Made by a program: the position numbers and the translations under genes
The notes under the pieces: model-generated
What the model saw: the letters and a program-made list of their open reading frames with translations, nothing else
Database searches by the model: none
Told to the model about the DNA's origin: nothing
Part shown: positions 1 to 8,225 of the stretch, in pieces
How positions within the stretch are numbered: the first letter of the stretch is position 1
Layout of the letters: each line of letters starts with the position of its first letter
Assembly: GCF_024218795.1 (NCBI RefSeq)
Contig: NZ_CP100402.1
Span: 248,001-312,000, forward strand
DNA: 64,000 nt
DNA from: Halorussus aquaticus
GTDB taxonomy: Archaea; Halobacteriota; Halobacteria; Halobacteriales; Haladaptataceae
Direction of reading: 5' to 3'

Positions 1-414
1 GAGGACGACCATGCGCTTTCCGGCCTCGGCGACGCCTTCGAGCGCGTACGCGAGCGTGTAGATGAGCGTGTAGAAGCGACACCCGACGTCCTGCATGTCG
101 TAGATGACGGTGTCCACGTCCGACACCATCTCCGGGCGGAGTTGGCGCTGTTCGCCGTAGAGGCTCTTGACCGGGAGACCGGTTCGGTCGTCGGTGCTGT
201 CGTCCACCTTCACGCCCGCCTGCGCGTCGCCCCGGATGCCGTGTTCGGGACCGAACAGTTTCCGGAGGTCGAACGCGTCGCGGTCGTCGAGCAGGTCGAT
301 GGTCGTGTTGAGGTCGCTGTCGGTCCCGGAGGGGTTCGTGATGAGTCCGAGTCGGTCGCCCTCGACCGCGCCGGAGCGGTCGTCTAGCAACCGTTCTACG
401 CCGAGTTGCACCAT
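1..414 (-). CDS. namZ: NamZ-type exo-beta-N-acetylmuramidase (DUF1343), partial
   Basis: The N-terminal 138 codons are visible; the gene continues past the left edge. The protein begins MVQLGVERLLDD and carries LGLITNPSGTDSDLNTTIDL, then KLFGPEHGIRGDAQAG, then TGLPVKSLYGEQRQL and VIYDMQDVGCRFYTLIYTL. This block order is typical of the DUF1343/NamZ family. Characterised bacterial members remove MurNAc from the non-reducing end of peptidoglycan fragments. The ATG at 414 is the first plausible start. No signal peptide is visible, so action inside the cell on imported fragments is likely, but that is inference. The nearby anmK and amidase genes fit a murein-derived amino sugar role. Confidence 0.85.
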   Translation of the reverse strand, partial: MVQLGVERLLDDRSGAVEGDRLGLITNPSGTDSDLNTTIDLLDDRDAFDLRKLFGPEHGIRGDAQAGVKVDDSTDDRTGLPVKSLYGEQRQLRPEMVSDVDTVIYDMQDVGCRFYTLIYTLAYALEGVAEAGKRMVVL

Positions 415-537
415 ACTTCCGGTAACGGACCGTCGGGTTAAAAAACGTTGTGTCCCCCCGTCCGTCGCGCCACGTTCGGGCGTCTCCCGCCGCGATTCGA
501 CGACAGCGTCACCGACTGCGCCGGTCGCGGGACGGTA

Positions 538-1713
538 TCACTGTCCGAGGTGCGGGGCGGCCGCGTCGAACCAGTCGCGGTGGGCGTCGCTCATGAGCGC
601 GTGGTTGTAGACGTGAACCTCGTCGGCGAGGTCGGAGACCCCGTCGACTATGCCCCGCCACTCGGTCTCGGTCTCGGCCACGTCGGGGTCGAGGGTCACC
701 CCGGCGTCGACCGGCACGTCTACGGCCTCCCGGTACCGCCGAACGCGGCGGCGGGCGAGTTCCCGGTCGTCGGTGTAGCAGAGCGCGACGATTCGGTCCA
801 AGTAGGGCCGAATCCGGTCGAGGACGACGCCCGCGGGCCACCCGTCGTTCGGGTCCCGGCCGAGACCGTCCGACGCCGAGTAGGTGAGGTCGACCCCGCC
901 GCTGGCGGCCGCCACGCCCTCCACGAACGTCTCGATGACCGACGCCCGGAAGTCGAAGAGGTCCTCCAGCACGGGACGGTCCGCGACGAGGCGTTCGAGC
1001 GAACTCACCTGCGGCGTCGGTTCGCTCACGACGTCCCGGACTATCGACCGGACAGTCGTGCGGGCGCGGTCGAAATCGACGGGGTGGTCGGCCGCTCGCT
1101 CCCGGCAGGCCGAGCAAAAGCACTGCGAGACGAGTATCTCCTCGGCCGTCCCGCTGACGACTTGGTTCTTCGCGTGGCCGAACGTCGCACCGTGACCGTG
1201 GAAGGCGCTCGGGAACCCGAGCGATTCGAGGTTGATGGCCTCGATGTCGTACTCGGCGAGCGAGCGCGCGACGTCCTCGAAGTAGGCGCGAACCGCCGGT
1301 TGGGACGGGCAGAACGCGTGTTCGTGGTCGTCGCCGAACGCGCTCTGGACGCGAAGTACGGGGTTCTCCGCGCCGAGTTTCGAGTTGTGAAAGCAGACGA
1401 GCCACGCGTTCACGTCGATGCCGCTCTCGCGGAGCAGTTCGACGACGTCGCCGAACGGGTCCGCCCGCCCGTCCACCTCGTTCACCGGCGGGTCGACGGA
1501 CGTGTCGGCGAACGCCCCTCGGTCGGGGTCGAAGTAGCAGCCGCCTTCGTACGATTCGAACAGACCGTTCTCCGCACGCGGGTCGAGCGTTCGGATAGAG
1601 TGGTAGTGTGCGGCGACGGTGACGCTCGTCACGCCCATCTCGGCGAACTCGCGTCTCGTCTCGGCGGGGTCCCGCGAGAGCAGTCGCCACGGATAGCTCC
1701 AGACTGCGACCAT
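538..1713 (-). CDS. Glycoside-hydrolase-like TIM-barrel protein
   Basis: About 391 aa. It begins MVAVWSYPWRLLSRDP and contains VTVAAHYHSIRTLDPR, VNAWLVCFHNS, AINLESLGFP and a Cys cluster CFCSACRERA near the middle. Such clusters occur in several barrel families annotated as putative glycosidases. The ATG at 1713 is preferred over a TTG nine bases upstream, because an AT-rich TATA-like element (about 1733-1747) sits about 25 bases ahead and would give a leaderless message. The exact substrate is unknown. A second protein with the same kind of Cys cluster is encoded at 18419-19423, which suggests two related enzymes in the island. Confidence 0.7.
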   Translation of the reverse strand: MVAVWSYPWRLLSRDPAETRREFAEMGVTSVTVAAHYHSIRTLDPRAENGLFESYEGGCYFDPDRGAFADTSVDPPVNEVDGRADPFGDVVELLRESGIDVNAWLVCFHNSKLGAENPVLRVQSAFGDDHEHAFCPSQPAVRAYFEDVARSLAEYDIEAINLESLGFPSAFHGHGATFGHAKNQVVSGTAEEILVSQCFCSACRERAADHPVDFDRARTTVRSIVRDVVSEPTPQVSSLERLVADRPVLEDLFDFRASVIETFVEGVAAASGGVDLTYSASDGLGRDPNDGWPAGVVLDRIRPYLDRIVALCYTDDRELARRRVRRYREAVDVPVDAGVTLDPDVAETETEWRGIVDGVSDLADEVHVYNHALMSDAHRDWFDAAAPHLGQ

Positions 1714-1823
1714 ATCACTCAAGGCGTGCGATTTGTATTAAATATTGTGCGTCCGGAGCGGGAATTCGGGCGCGGTGGCGCGCGTTCGTCACTTTCGACT
1801 CGGTCTCGAAACCGCTCGCCGAC

Positions 1824-2864
1824 TCAATCGAACCGGCCAGCGGCGACCATCGCGTGGAATCGCTCGCGGAACCGGACGAGACCCGTCTCCGTCCCGTCGT
1901 GGACCTGATTCGTGAGCAACACCGCGAACCGGTCGCGGTCGTGGTCGAGCCACAGCGACGTTCCGGTGTAGCCGGTGTGACCGAGTCCGCTCCGCGACCA
2001 GTTCGGCGCGGGGTATGTCCCGTCGGCGAGTCGCCACCCGAGGCTGTGACGCTCCTCGCAGTCCGGGAGCCAGTCGTCCCGGAGTCGGTCGACGGTCGCG
2101 GCCGAGAACAGCGTCCCGTCGGCGGCGAGGTAGGCCCGCGCGAACGCCGCGAGGTCGTCGGCGGTCGTGAACAGTCCGGCGTTGCCGCTGTGTCCGTCCA
2201 TCGCCCACCCCAGCGGGTCGTGTACCTGCCCTCTGAGCGTGCGGTCCCGGTAGTCGCGGTCGTACGTCGCGGCGACGTTCTCCTCGTCGCTCACCGGACC
2301 GAGGCGCGATGCGTCCATTCCGGCGGGGTCGAAGACGCGGGTCTGGGCGAGTTCGTCCAGCGGCCGACTTGTCGCGCGCCGGAGCGCCTCGGCCAGATAG
2401 ACGAAGTTGAGACAGCTGTACTCGTGTCGCTCGCCGGGGTCGGCGTCGAGCAGCGAGCGGTCTCGAAGGCCCGCGAACACCTCGGACGCCGAACTCCACG
2501 ACTCCGAGAAGGCGTACGGTTGCAGGCCGGAACTGTGGGTGAGAAGCTGGTCCAGTCGAATCTCGCCGCGACGGTGCCCCGCCAACTCGGGAACGTGGCG
2601 GCGGAGTTCGTCCGAGAGCGCGATGTCGCCGGACTCGACGAGCGCGAGCGCGGTCGTGGCCGTCACGACCGGTTTGGTGAGCGAGGCGGCGTCGAACACC
2701 GTCGAGCGAGTCGTCGGCGCGTCGCGTTCGGGGTCGCGCCGTCCGGCGGTGGCGACTCGGTCGATGCCGTCGGCGGTGCCGACTACTGCGACGCCACCGG
2801 GATAGACGCCGTCGTCGAGACCGCGAGTCAGAAACGCTTCGAGTGAGTCGTCCGAGCGTGTCAT
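1824..2864 (-). CDS. Serine hydrolase, class C beta-lactamase / D-peptidase family
   Basis: 346 aa. The penicillin-binding-like fold is shown by the nucleophile motif SLTK at residues 61-64 and by the HTG triad near the C-terminus (GLGHTGYTGTSLWLD), which replaces KTG as is common in this family. LLTHSSGL at about 108-114 is another family signature. The second motif reads YSC (149-151) where most members have YSN; this is visible in the sequence and its effect is unknown. There is no export signal. In a host without murein, a role on imported D-amino-acid peptides or as an esterase is possible. It lies between the barrel protein and the exported amidase, on the same strand. Confidence 0.85.
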   Translation of the reverse strand: MTRSDDSLEAFLTRGLDDGVYPGGVAVVGTADGIDRVATAGRRDPERDAPTTRSTVFDAASLTKPVVTATTALALVESGDIALSDELRRHVPELAGHRRGEIRLDQLLTHSSGLQPYAFSESWSSASEVFAGLRDRSLLDADPGERHEYSCLNFVYLAEALRRATSRPLDELAQTRVFDPAGMDASRLGPVSDEENVAATYDRDYRDRTLRGQVHDPLGWAMDGHSGNAGLFTTADDLAAFARAYLAADGTLFSAATVDRLRDDWLPDCEERHSLGWRLADGTYPAPNWSRSGLGHTGYTGTSLWLDHDRDRFAVLLTNQVHDGTETGLVRFRERFHAMVAAGRFD

Positions 2865-3016
2865 CGTGCTGGTGTACGGACGACGACCGTGTTAACTGTT
2901 GCAGTACGGAAGAGTCGGCCGACGCGTCGAATCTCTCGTTGGGACGACCGACACGCTCGACGCTATCTGGGGAACGAGTCCGAAATACGTTGGGTCGAGA
3001 ACGCTCGTACTGGCGT

Positions 3017-3637
3017 TCAGTACGAGTTGACGAAGTCGATGTAGTAGTCCCAGTCCCAGTTGGCACCGGGGTCGGTGTGCGTACTGCCGGGCACTTGGGA
3101 GTGAGCGATGATGCCGCCGTTGGCCGGGTTCTTCGCGTCGTACGGGACGCTTCCGGGGTGCTGCTTCGGAACGCCGTACTGGTCGCAGAGCCAACTGGCG
3201 AGTTTGGCCGACGCCCGGTACTGGGCGTCCTCGTAGTACTCGCTGACGTAGCCGCCGTGTTCGATGCCGACCGAGTACGTGTTGTAGTTCGAACCGCCAG
3301 CGTGCCACGCGATGTTGATGTCGCTGACGCTCTGGTACGTGTAGCCACCCTCCGAGATGGTGTAGTGGGCGCTCACGTCGGCGTCGGGGTTCTGGAACCA
3401 GTTGACCGCGCTGCTGGCCGAGCCTTGCACCGTGTGGATGACGATCCAGTCTATCTTGCCAGCGCCGCGGTCCGCGGCCGTGAAGTTGCTCGAATCTGCC
3501 GGTTCCCAGTCGACGGACGGCTTCGCCGCCGCGGTACCGCTCGCCAGTGCGGTGCCACCGAGACCGACGACACCGGCCGTGGCGGCGCGTTTCAGTACGT
3601 CTCGCCGAGTCGATTTCGCTTCGTTGTTTTCTTGCAT
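3017..3637 (-). CDS. Tat-exported N-acetylmuramoyl-L-alanine amidase (Amidase_2 fold)
   Basis: 206 aa. The N-terminus has a Tat signal (STRRDVLKRAATAG, hydrophobic stretch, AAA near residue 38), so the enzyme should be exported folded. The mature part has WIVIHTVQG with the first zinc His, SAHYTISEGG, SVGIEHGG with the catalytic Glu, and IIAHSQVPGSTHTDPG with the second His and the terminal Asp ligand. This is the complete Amidase_2/PGRP pattern. Family members cut the MurNAc-L-Ala bond. Export from an archaeon without peptidoglycan suggests attack on bacterial walls or their debris; that is inference. The ATG follows an AT-rich region (3640-3700) with room for a promoter. Confidence 0.9.
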   Translation of the reverse strand: MQENNEAKSTRRDVLKRAATAGVVGLGGTALASGTAAAKPSVDWEPADSSNFTAADRGAGKIDWIVIHTVQGSASSAVNWFQNPDADVSAHYTISEGGYTYQSVSDINIAWHAGGSNYNTYSVGIEHGGYVSEYYEDAQYRASAKLASWLCDQYGVPKQHPGSVPYDAKNPANGGIIAHSQVPGSTHTDPGANWDWDYYIDFVNSY

Positions 3638-3782
3638 CGCATCTTGATTATTAAGTTGTAGTTACTTTAATTTATTTCTTAGAACTATAACACTAGTTCA
3701 GGTGTCACCCGCGTGAATCTCGCCTCGGTTCGACCGTCTCGTCGAAAACCTATTTGTGTCGTCCGACTGAACAAAGTGGTAG
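3638..3782. promoter_or_regulatory. Divergent promoter region between amidase and HAD genes
   Basis: The segment 3645-3695 is markedly AT-rich (AATTTATTTCTTAGAAC is visible). It lies directly upstream of the exported amidase and could supply its TATA element. A weaker AT block near 3748-3756 could serve the HAD gene on the other strand. No operator repeat is recognisable. Confidence 0.4.
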
Positions 3783-4466
3783 ATGACGTACGACGCGATT
3801 CTGTTCGACGTAGACGGAGTCTTGCTGGATTTACACGCGGACCACCCGACGGTCTATCGGGAGGCGGTGGCGACGACCTTCGACGAGTTCGGCGTCCCGC
3901 CCGAGGACGCCGACCTCGACGCGTTCGTGTCGGGGGCGACGGTCGAGAGCATGCGCCGGGCGTGTTCCGAACACGGCGTCGAGTTCGAGACGTTCTGGCC
4001 GCGACGCGAGACCAACGCGTCGGACCTCCAGTGCGAGATGATGGACGAGGGCGAACGCGTCCCCTACGGGGACTGCGCCGTCTTACACGAACTCGTCGAG
4101 GACCACAGCATGGGCGTCGTCAGCAGCAACCAGCACGCGACCGTCGAGTACATGCTGGCGCGTTTCGACCTCGAACACCTGTTCGACGCGGTGTACGGTC
4201 GAGAACCGACGGTCGAAGGGTTCCGACGGACCAAACCCGACACCCACTACGTCGAGCGAGCGAAGGCCGACCTCGACGTGGCGGAGGGACTATACGTCGG
4301 CGATAGCGACTGCGACGTGTCGGCCGCCCACCGCGCCGGTCTCGATTCGGCGTTCGTCCGCCGGTCCCACCGAGAGGACTACGCGCTCTCAGCGGAACCG
4401 ACGTACGAGATTTCGTCGCTCGTCGGACTTCTCGACCTTCCCGGCGTCGCTCCGTCGTCGCCGTAA
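3783..4466 (+). CDS. HAD-superfamily hydrolase (phosphatase-like)
   Basis: 227 aa. Motif I is LFDVDGVLLDL near the N-terminus, with nucleophile Asp and acid/base Asp spaced DxD. Motif II is GVVSSNQHATVEY. Motif III/IV is TKPDTHYVERAKADL followed by LYVGDSDCDVSAAHRAGL. The layout matches small phosphoglycolate-phosphatase-like HAD enzymes of about 220-230 aa. The substrate cannot be read from the sequence; a sugar phosphate would fit the neighbourhood. It is transcribed alone, away from the amidase. Confidence 0.88.
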   Translation: MTYDAILFDVDGVLLDLHADHPTVYREAVATTFDEFGVPPEDADLDAFVSGATVESMRRACSEHGVEFETFWPRRETNASDLQCEMMDEGERVPYGDCAVLHELVEDHSMGVVSSNQHATVEYMLARFDLEHLFDAVYGREPTVEGFRRTKPDTHYVERAKADLDVAEGLYVGDSDCDVSAAHRAGLDSAFVRRSHREDYALSAEPTYEISSLVGLLDLPGVAPSSP

Positions 4467-4990
4467 GGCCGAACTCGTTCCGTTCTCGGTTTCGCTTTCT
4501 CGACTTCGAGGATTCGCAGCGTCTCTTCGCCGTCTCCGGCCGTTCTGCGGCGTTACAGACCCCGTAGCATCGGTTCGATAGAGTCGAACTGTGCGTCGGG
4601 ACACCGGCGTCGAAGATACGCAGTCGTGTTACTCGCTATCTATTTCGACTCCGTTCGAAGTCGTTTTCGCCTAGTCGAAATAGCAGGTAGAACGTTTCTT
4701 CCCCGGATATATCGCGTTTCCAGGGATTTTCTCCCGATATTGTGACTTTACAGCTCTAGTCGTGTAATGGCACGGTGAACGGAGTTTTTGACGGGTTTCG
4801 CACCGGTTTAATACGCTCGGCGGTGTTATACGGGAAAATCCGCCGTTTTCAGTCTGGTCGAAAGGGATGGCTGGCGGCGGACCGGCGGGTGTCTTCACCG
4901 ACCAGTCGGTGTCAGTCAGCCCTCGAGAGGCGGAGAAGTAGTTCACCGGAGTCGAAACGGGCAGAATCGACGGCGAGAGTACCGCCGCTC
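4467..4990. other. Intergenic stretch, no gene seen
   Basis: 524 bases between the convergent 3' ends of the HAD and anmK genes. The middle (4670-4850) is less GC-rich than its surroundings and has pyrimidine-rich runs. I see no RNA gene, repeat family or protein-like reading frame. Open frames here read as low-complexity arginine and serine strings. Confidence 0.5.
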
Positions 4991-6217
4991 TTACTGCGGC
5001 GGACAGCGCTTTCCCATTACCACGGGGCGGGACGCGCCGGTGGCCTCGGGAACGTTGTTCGGAACCCCGTCCATCGCCGCGGCGGCGAGCAGAGCGAAGG
5101 CGACGGCCTCTTTCTCGTCGGCACCGACGCCGTACTGGTCGATGGTGCGAACCTCTGCGTCCACCGCGTCGTCGAGCATTCCGACGAGTTCCGGGTTGTA
5201 CGCGCCGCCGCCGGAGACGACCACCTCGTCCGGGGGTCGCGGGAGGAACCGGCGGTAGGCGTCCGCGACGGAGCGAGCGGTCAGCGCCGTGGCGGTGGCG
5301 ACGGCGTCCTCGTCCGAGAGGTTTCGAGCGCGACACGCGTCGAGGAACTCCCGAGCGTACGCCCGACCGAACCGCTCGCGTCCGGTCGATTTCGGCGGTT
5401 CGGAGCGGAAGTAGTCGTCGTCCAGGCACTCCTCGACGAGCGCCTCGTCGACGGTTCCCGCGCGGGCGAGACGCCCGTCGCGGTCGTACGTCCGTTCGCC
5501 GTCGGTCAGTAACTCCACCACGCCGTCGACGACCATGTTCCCCGGCCCGGTGTCGAAGGCCGACACGTCGCCGCGGGTCGGGTCCGGCGGGAGCGCGGTG
5601 CAGTTGGCGATACCGCCGACGTTCTGGGCGACGCGGAAGCAGGTGTCGTCGGCCAGTAGGGCGATGTCGGCGAACGGAACGAGCGGCGCGCCGTGGCCGC
5701 CGACCGCGACGTCCGCGGTTCGGAAGTCCGCCACCGTGGGCACGCCGGTTCGCTCGGCGACGACGCTGCCGTCCCCGATTTGTAGCGTCGAGCGCAGTCG
5801 GTCGTCGCCGACCGGGAGCGACTGCGGTTCGGGAACGTGGCGAATCGTCTGGCCGTGCGACCCGACGGCGTCCACGTCCGCGAGCGAGAGACCGGCGGCG
5901 TCCGCGGCGTCTTCGGCCGCGCCAGCGAACACCGCGCCGAGCGCCACGTTCAACTCGCACGCGGTGGCGACGGTTCCCGCCTCGCCGCACGCCGTCGCGA
6001 TTCGCTCGCGGAACGCGGCGTCGTACGGGCACGTGACGAACGATTCGACACTCACGTCGTAGCCGCGCGGCCCCTCGCCGTCCCGGCGAATCCGACAGCA
6101 GGCGGCGTCCACGCCGTCGAGGGAGGTGCCCGACATGAGACCGACGACGGTACGCTCGCCGACTTCCTCGGAGTCGCATCCCCGGCGTCGGCGCGCGTCG
6201 GATGTCGCGTCGCTCAC
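4991..6217 (-). CDS. anmK: Anhydro-N-acetylmuramic acid kinase
   Basis: 408 aa. It starts at a GTG that overlaps the TGA of the upstream GNAT gene (GTGA), with GGAGGT six bases ahead at 6224-6229, so the two are translationally coupled. Family signatures are GLMSGTSLDGVDA for phosphate binding, VGSHGQTIRHVPEP, TLQIGDGSVVAERTGVPTV, VAQNVGGIANCT, FDTGPGNMVVD and VVSGGGAYN. AnmK hydrolyses and phosphorylates 1,6-anhydro-MurNAc to MurNAc-6-phosphate. In bacteria the next step is the MurQ etherase, which is not in this window. Length and motifs are those of an intact enzyme. Confidence 0.95.
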   Translation of the reverse strand: MSDATSDARRRRGCDSEEVGERTVVGLMSGTSLDGVDAACCRIRRDGEGPRGYDVSVESFVTCPYDAAFRERIATACGEAGTVATACELNVALGAVFAGAAEDAADAAGLSLADVDAVGSHGQTIRHVPEPQSLPVGDDRLRSTLQIGDGSVVAERTGVPTVADFRTADVAVGGHGAPLVPFADIALLADDTCFRVAQNVGGIANCTALPPDPTRGDVSAFDTGPGNMVVDGVVELLTDGERTYDRDGRLARAGTVDEALVEECLDDDYFRSEPPKSTGRERFGRAYAREFLDACRARNLSDEDAVATATALTARSVADAYRRFLPRPPDEVVVSGGGAYNPELVGMLDDAVDAEVRTIDQYGVGADEKEAVAFALLAAAAMDGVPNNVPEATGASRPVVMGKRCPPQ

Positions 6218-7191
6218 GACGAGACCTCCTTCGCGAACGTCTCGTACGCCAGCCACGGCTCGAATCCGAGCTTCCGATAGTAGTCGAGCAGTCCCGTCCA
6301 GTCGATTACCGTCCGGTCGTACCCCGCGTCCCGGTACCGCTCAACGATGCTCGCTATCATCCACAGTCCCCAGCCACGACCCCGATACGACTCGTGGACG
6401 CCGAGCGGACCGAGACCGCAAACGGCACCGTCGAGGCGGTCGGCCCAGTTGACGTTCGCGCCGCGGTACGTCGAGTCCGGCGCGTTCGTCCGCGCGAACC
6501 TGACGGCCGTCCCGTCGTGTCGGAGGAGCCAGTAATCGGTGCCGCCGCCGGGAACGCGACAGACGTTTCGCGCCTCGTAGTACCAGCGTCCCGGGAACTG
6601 GTCGGCGAGGAACGAGCGGAGGTCGGCGTCGTCCGCGCCCGCGCGCTCGACGGTCAGGCCCGGCCACGACTCGCGGACGCGGGCGACGCGCTCACCGGGG
6701 TCGAACTCCGCGATGTCGCGTTGCAGGTCGTGGACGGTCTCACGCGATTCGAACCCCGCGTCGCGGAGCGTCTCGCGGAGGCTGTCGAACTCGGTCGGCG
6801 CTCCGGGGAGGACCTGTCCGGGGTCGCCGCCGAAGCGGAGACGAGACACGCCGCGGTCGGTCGCGGCGCGCTCGACCGTTCCGAGCAGTTCGTCGGCGAT
6901 GGCGCGCCGGTCGGCGACCGACGGGTCCACGGCGAACAGGCTAATCCAGCCCTGTTCGGGACCGGCGTAGTCGGGAATCGTCTCCACGAGGCGTTTTCCG
7001 ACCGCGACTGCGACGACGCTCCCGTCCGAGACCGCGCCCCACACCGTCACGTCGAGACCGTCGAAGGGGGCGAACACGCTCTGGGTCACTACTCGCTCGG
7101 GGAGCGAGAAATCGGGATGCGCGCGATTCCAGCACTCGATACCGTCGCGGACCGCGGTGTAGTCGGTGAGCCTGCGAACCTCGAACTCCAT
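6214..7191 (-). CDS. GNAT-family N-acetyltransferase, two-domain
   Basis: 325 aa from the ATG at 7191, which has AGGTGG eight bases upstream; a longer in-frame start at 7218 lacks such support. An N-terminal GNAT-like half contains WISLFAVDPSVADRRAIADELL. A C-terminal half contains LGPLGVHESYRGRGWGLWMIASIVERYRDAGYDR, which is the acetyl-CoA pyrophosphate loop (RGRGWG). The C-terminal YRKLGFEPW is the usual end of the fold. The gene overlaps anmK by four bases, so an amino sugar or peptide substrate is plausible but unproven. Confidence 0.82.
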   Translation of the reverse strand: MEFEVRRLTDYTAVRDGIECWNRAHPDFSLPERVVTQSVFAPFDGLDVTVWGAVSDGSVVAVAVGKRLVETIPDYAGPEQGWISLFAVDPSVADRRAIADELLGTVERAATDRGVSRLRFGGDPGQVLPGAPTEFDSLRETLRDAGFESRETVHDLQRDIAEFDPGERVARVRESWPGLTVERAGADDADLRSFLADQFPGRWYYEARNVCRVPGGGTDYWLLRHDGTAVRFARTNAPDSTYRGANVNWADRLDGAVCGLGPLGVHESYRGRGWGLWMIASIVERYRDAGYDRTVIDWTGLLDYYRKLGFEPWLAYETFAKEVSS

Positions 7192-7244
7192 CACCGACCA
7201 CCTTTCTCGCGGGAACACTTATAGGCCAGCGACGGTCGGACCAG

Positions 7245-8081
7245 TCACTCGGCGTCGCCGCCGCCCGTCGGCGGGTCGTCGATGTCGTACATCATCGTCT
7301 CCAGTCGCTGGTCGAGACCCGCGGTGAGACCGCCGTCGATTGCGAGTTCGGCGCCCGTAATGAACGACGCCTCGTCCGACGCGAGGAAGGCCACGGCGGC
7401 CGCGACGTCCTCCGGGCGGCCGAACCGATCGACCGGATACTGGTCGAGCCACTCCTCGCGGACCGGTCCCTCGCTGGTTAGCTTCTCGCTCGACGCGTCG
7501 GTGATGATGCTCCCCGGACAGACCGCGTTCGAGCGGACGCCGTGTCGCCCGTACTGCGTGGCGATAATCCGGGACAGCGCGAGGACGCCGTTCTTCGACG
7601 CGGAGTAGGCGGCGAGACCGACGCCGAGTCGGGCGTTGACCGAGGAAACGTGGACCATCGCGCCGCCGCCCGACTCGACCATCGCGGGAAGCGTCTCGCG
7701 CGCGCAGAGGAACTGCCCCTTGAGGTTCACGTCCACGATTCGGTCCCACGCCTCCTCCGTGACGCGGTCCGGATTCCCGTCGTCGAACGAACCGCCAGCG
7801 TTGTTCACGAGGACGTCCACGCTCCCGTGGGCGTCCATCGTCGCCTCGACCATGGTCGAGACGTCGGTCGCGTCGCTCACGTCGGTGCGGACGAACTCGG
7901 CGGTGCCGCCGTCGTCCTCGATAGCGGCGACCGTCTCCGCACCGCCTTCGGCGTCCACGTCGGCCACGACCACGGTGGCGTCCACGGCGGCGAGGCGTCT
8001 GGCGATGGCCCGGCCGATACCGTTGCTCGCTCCGGTGACGATAGCGACGTCTCCGCTTCGATTACGGTCGCTTCTGTCCAT
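7245..8081 (-). CDS. Short-chain dehydrogenase/reductase
   Basis: 278 aa. A classical SDR: TGASNGIGRAIARRL binds the cofactor, with VVVADVDAEGG next; Asp after the second strand suggests NAD preference. NNAGG is the structural motif, SSVN supplies the catalytic Ser, and YSASKNG holds the Tyr and Lys. The C-terminus has the usual ITGAELAIDGG. It lies upstream of the GNAT and anmK genes on the same strand with a short gap, so one operon is possible. The substrate is unknown; sugars and amino sugar derivatives are common for this group. Confidence 0.9.
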   Translation of the reverse strand: MDRSDRNRSGDVAIVTGASNGIGRAIARRLAAVDATVVVADVDAEGGAETVAAIEDDGGTAEFVRTDVSDATDVSTMVEATMDAHGSVDVLVNNAGGSFDDGNPDRVTEEAWDRIVDVNLKGQFLCARETLPAMVESGGGAMVHVSSVNARLGVGLAAYSASKNGVLALSRIIATQYGRHGVRSNAVCPGSIITDASSEKLTSEGPVREEWLDQYPVDRFGRPEDVAAAVAFLASDEASFITGAELAIDGGLTAGLDQRLETMMYDIDDPPTGGGDAE

Positions 8082-8225
8082 GTAGTCGCTGTTTCGACTC
8101 CGATTTGAACTGTCTTGCGGTCGGAGTCACAGGTTTCAGACTCGACACGTTTTGCCATCACCGACGGTGGTGTAAAAGACACTACCAAAGCTTTTTAGTA
8201 TATTTTATCATTATTGTGAGTAAGT
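8082..8225. promoter_or_regulatory. Divergent promoter region ahead of ABC importer operon
   Basis: An AT-rich block (about 8185-8216, including GTATATTTTATC) lies close ahead of the ATG at 8226 and fits a TATA element for the solute-binding protein gene. The SDR gene is read the other way from the same gap. No inverted operator is obvious. Confidence 0.5.

Noticed and set aside
4671-6179. 502-codon Arg-rich frame overlapping anmK
   Set aside because: Mostly runs of Arg, unlike the acidic proteome, and fully covered by anmK on the same strand.
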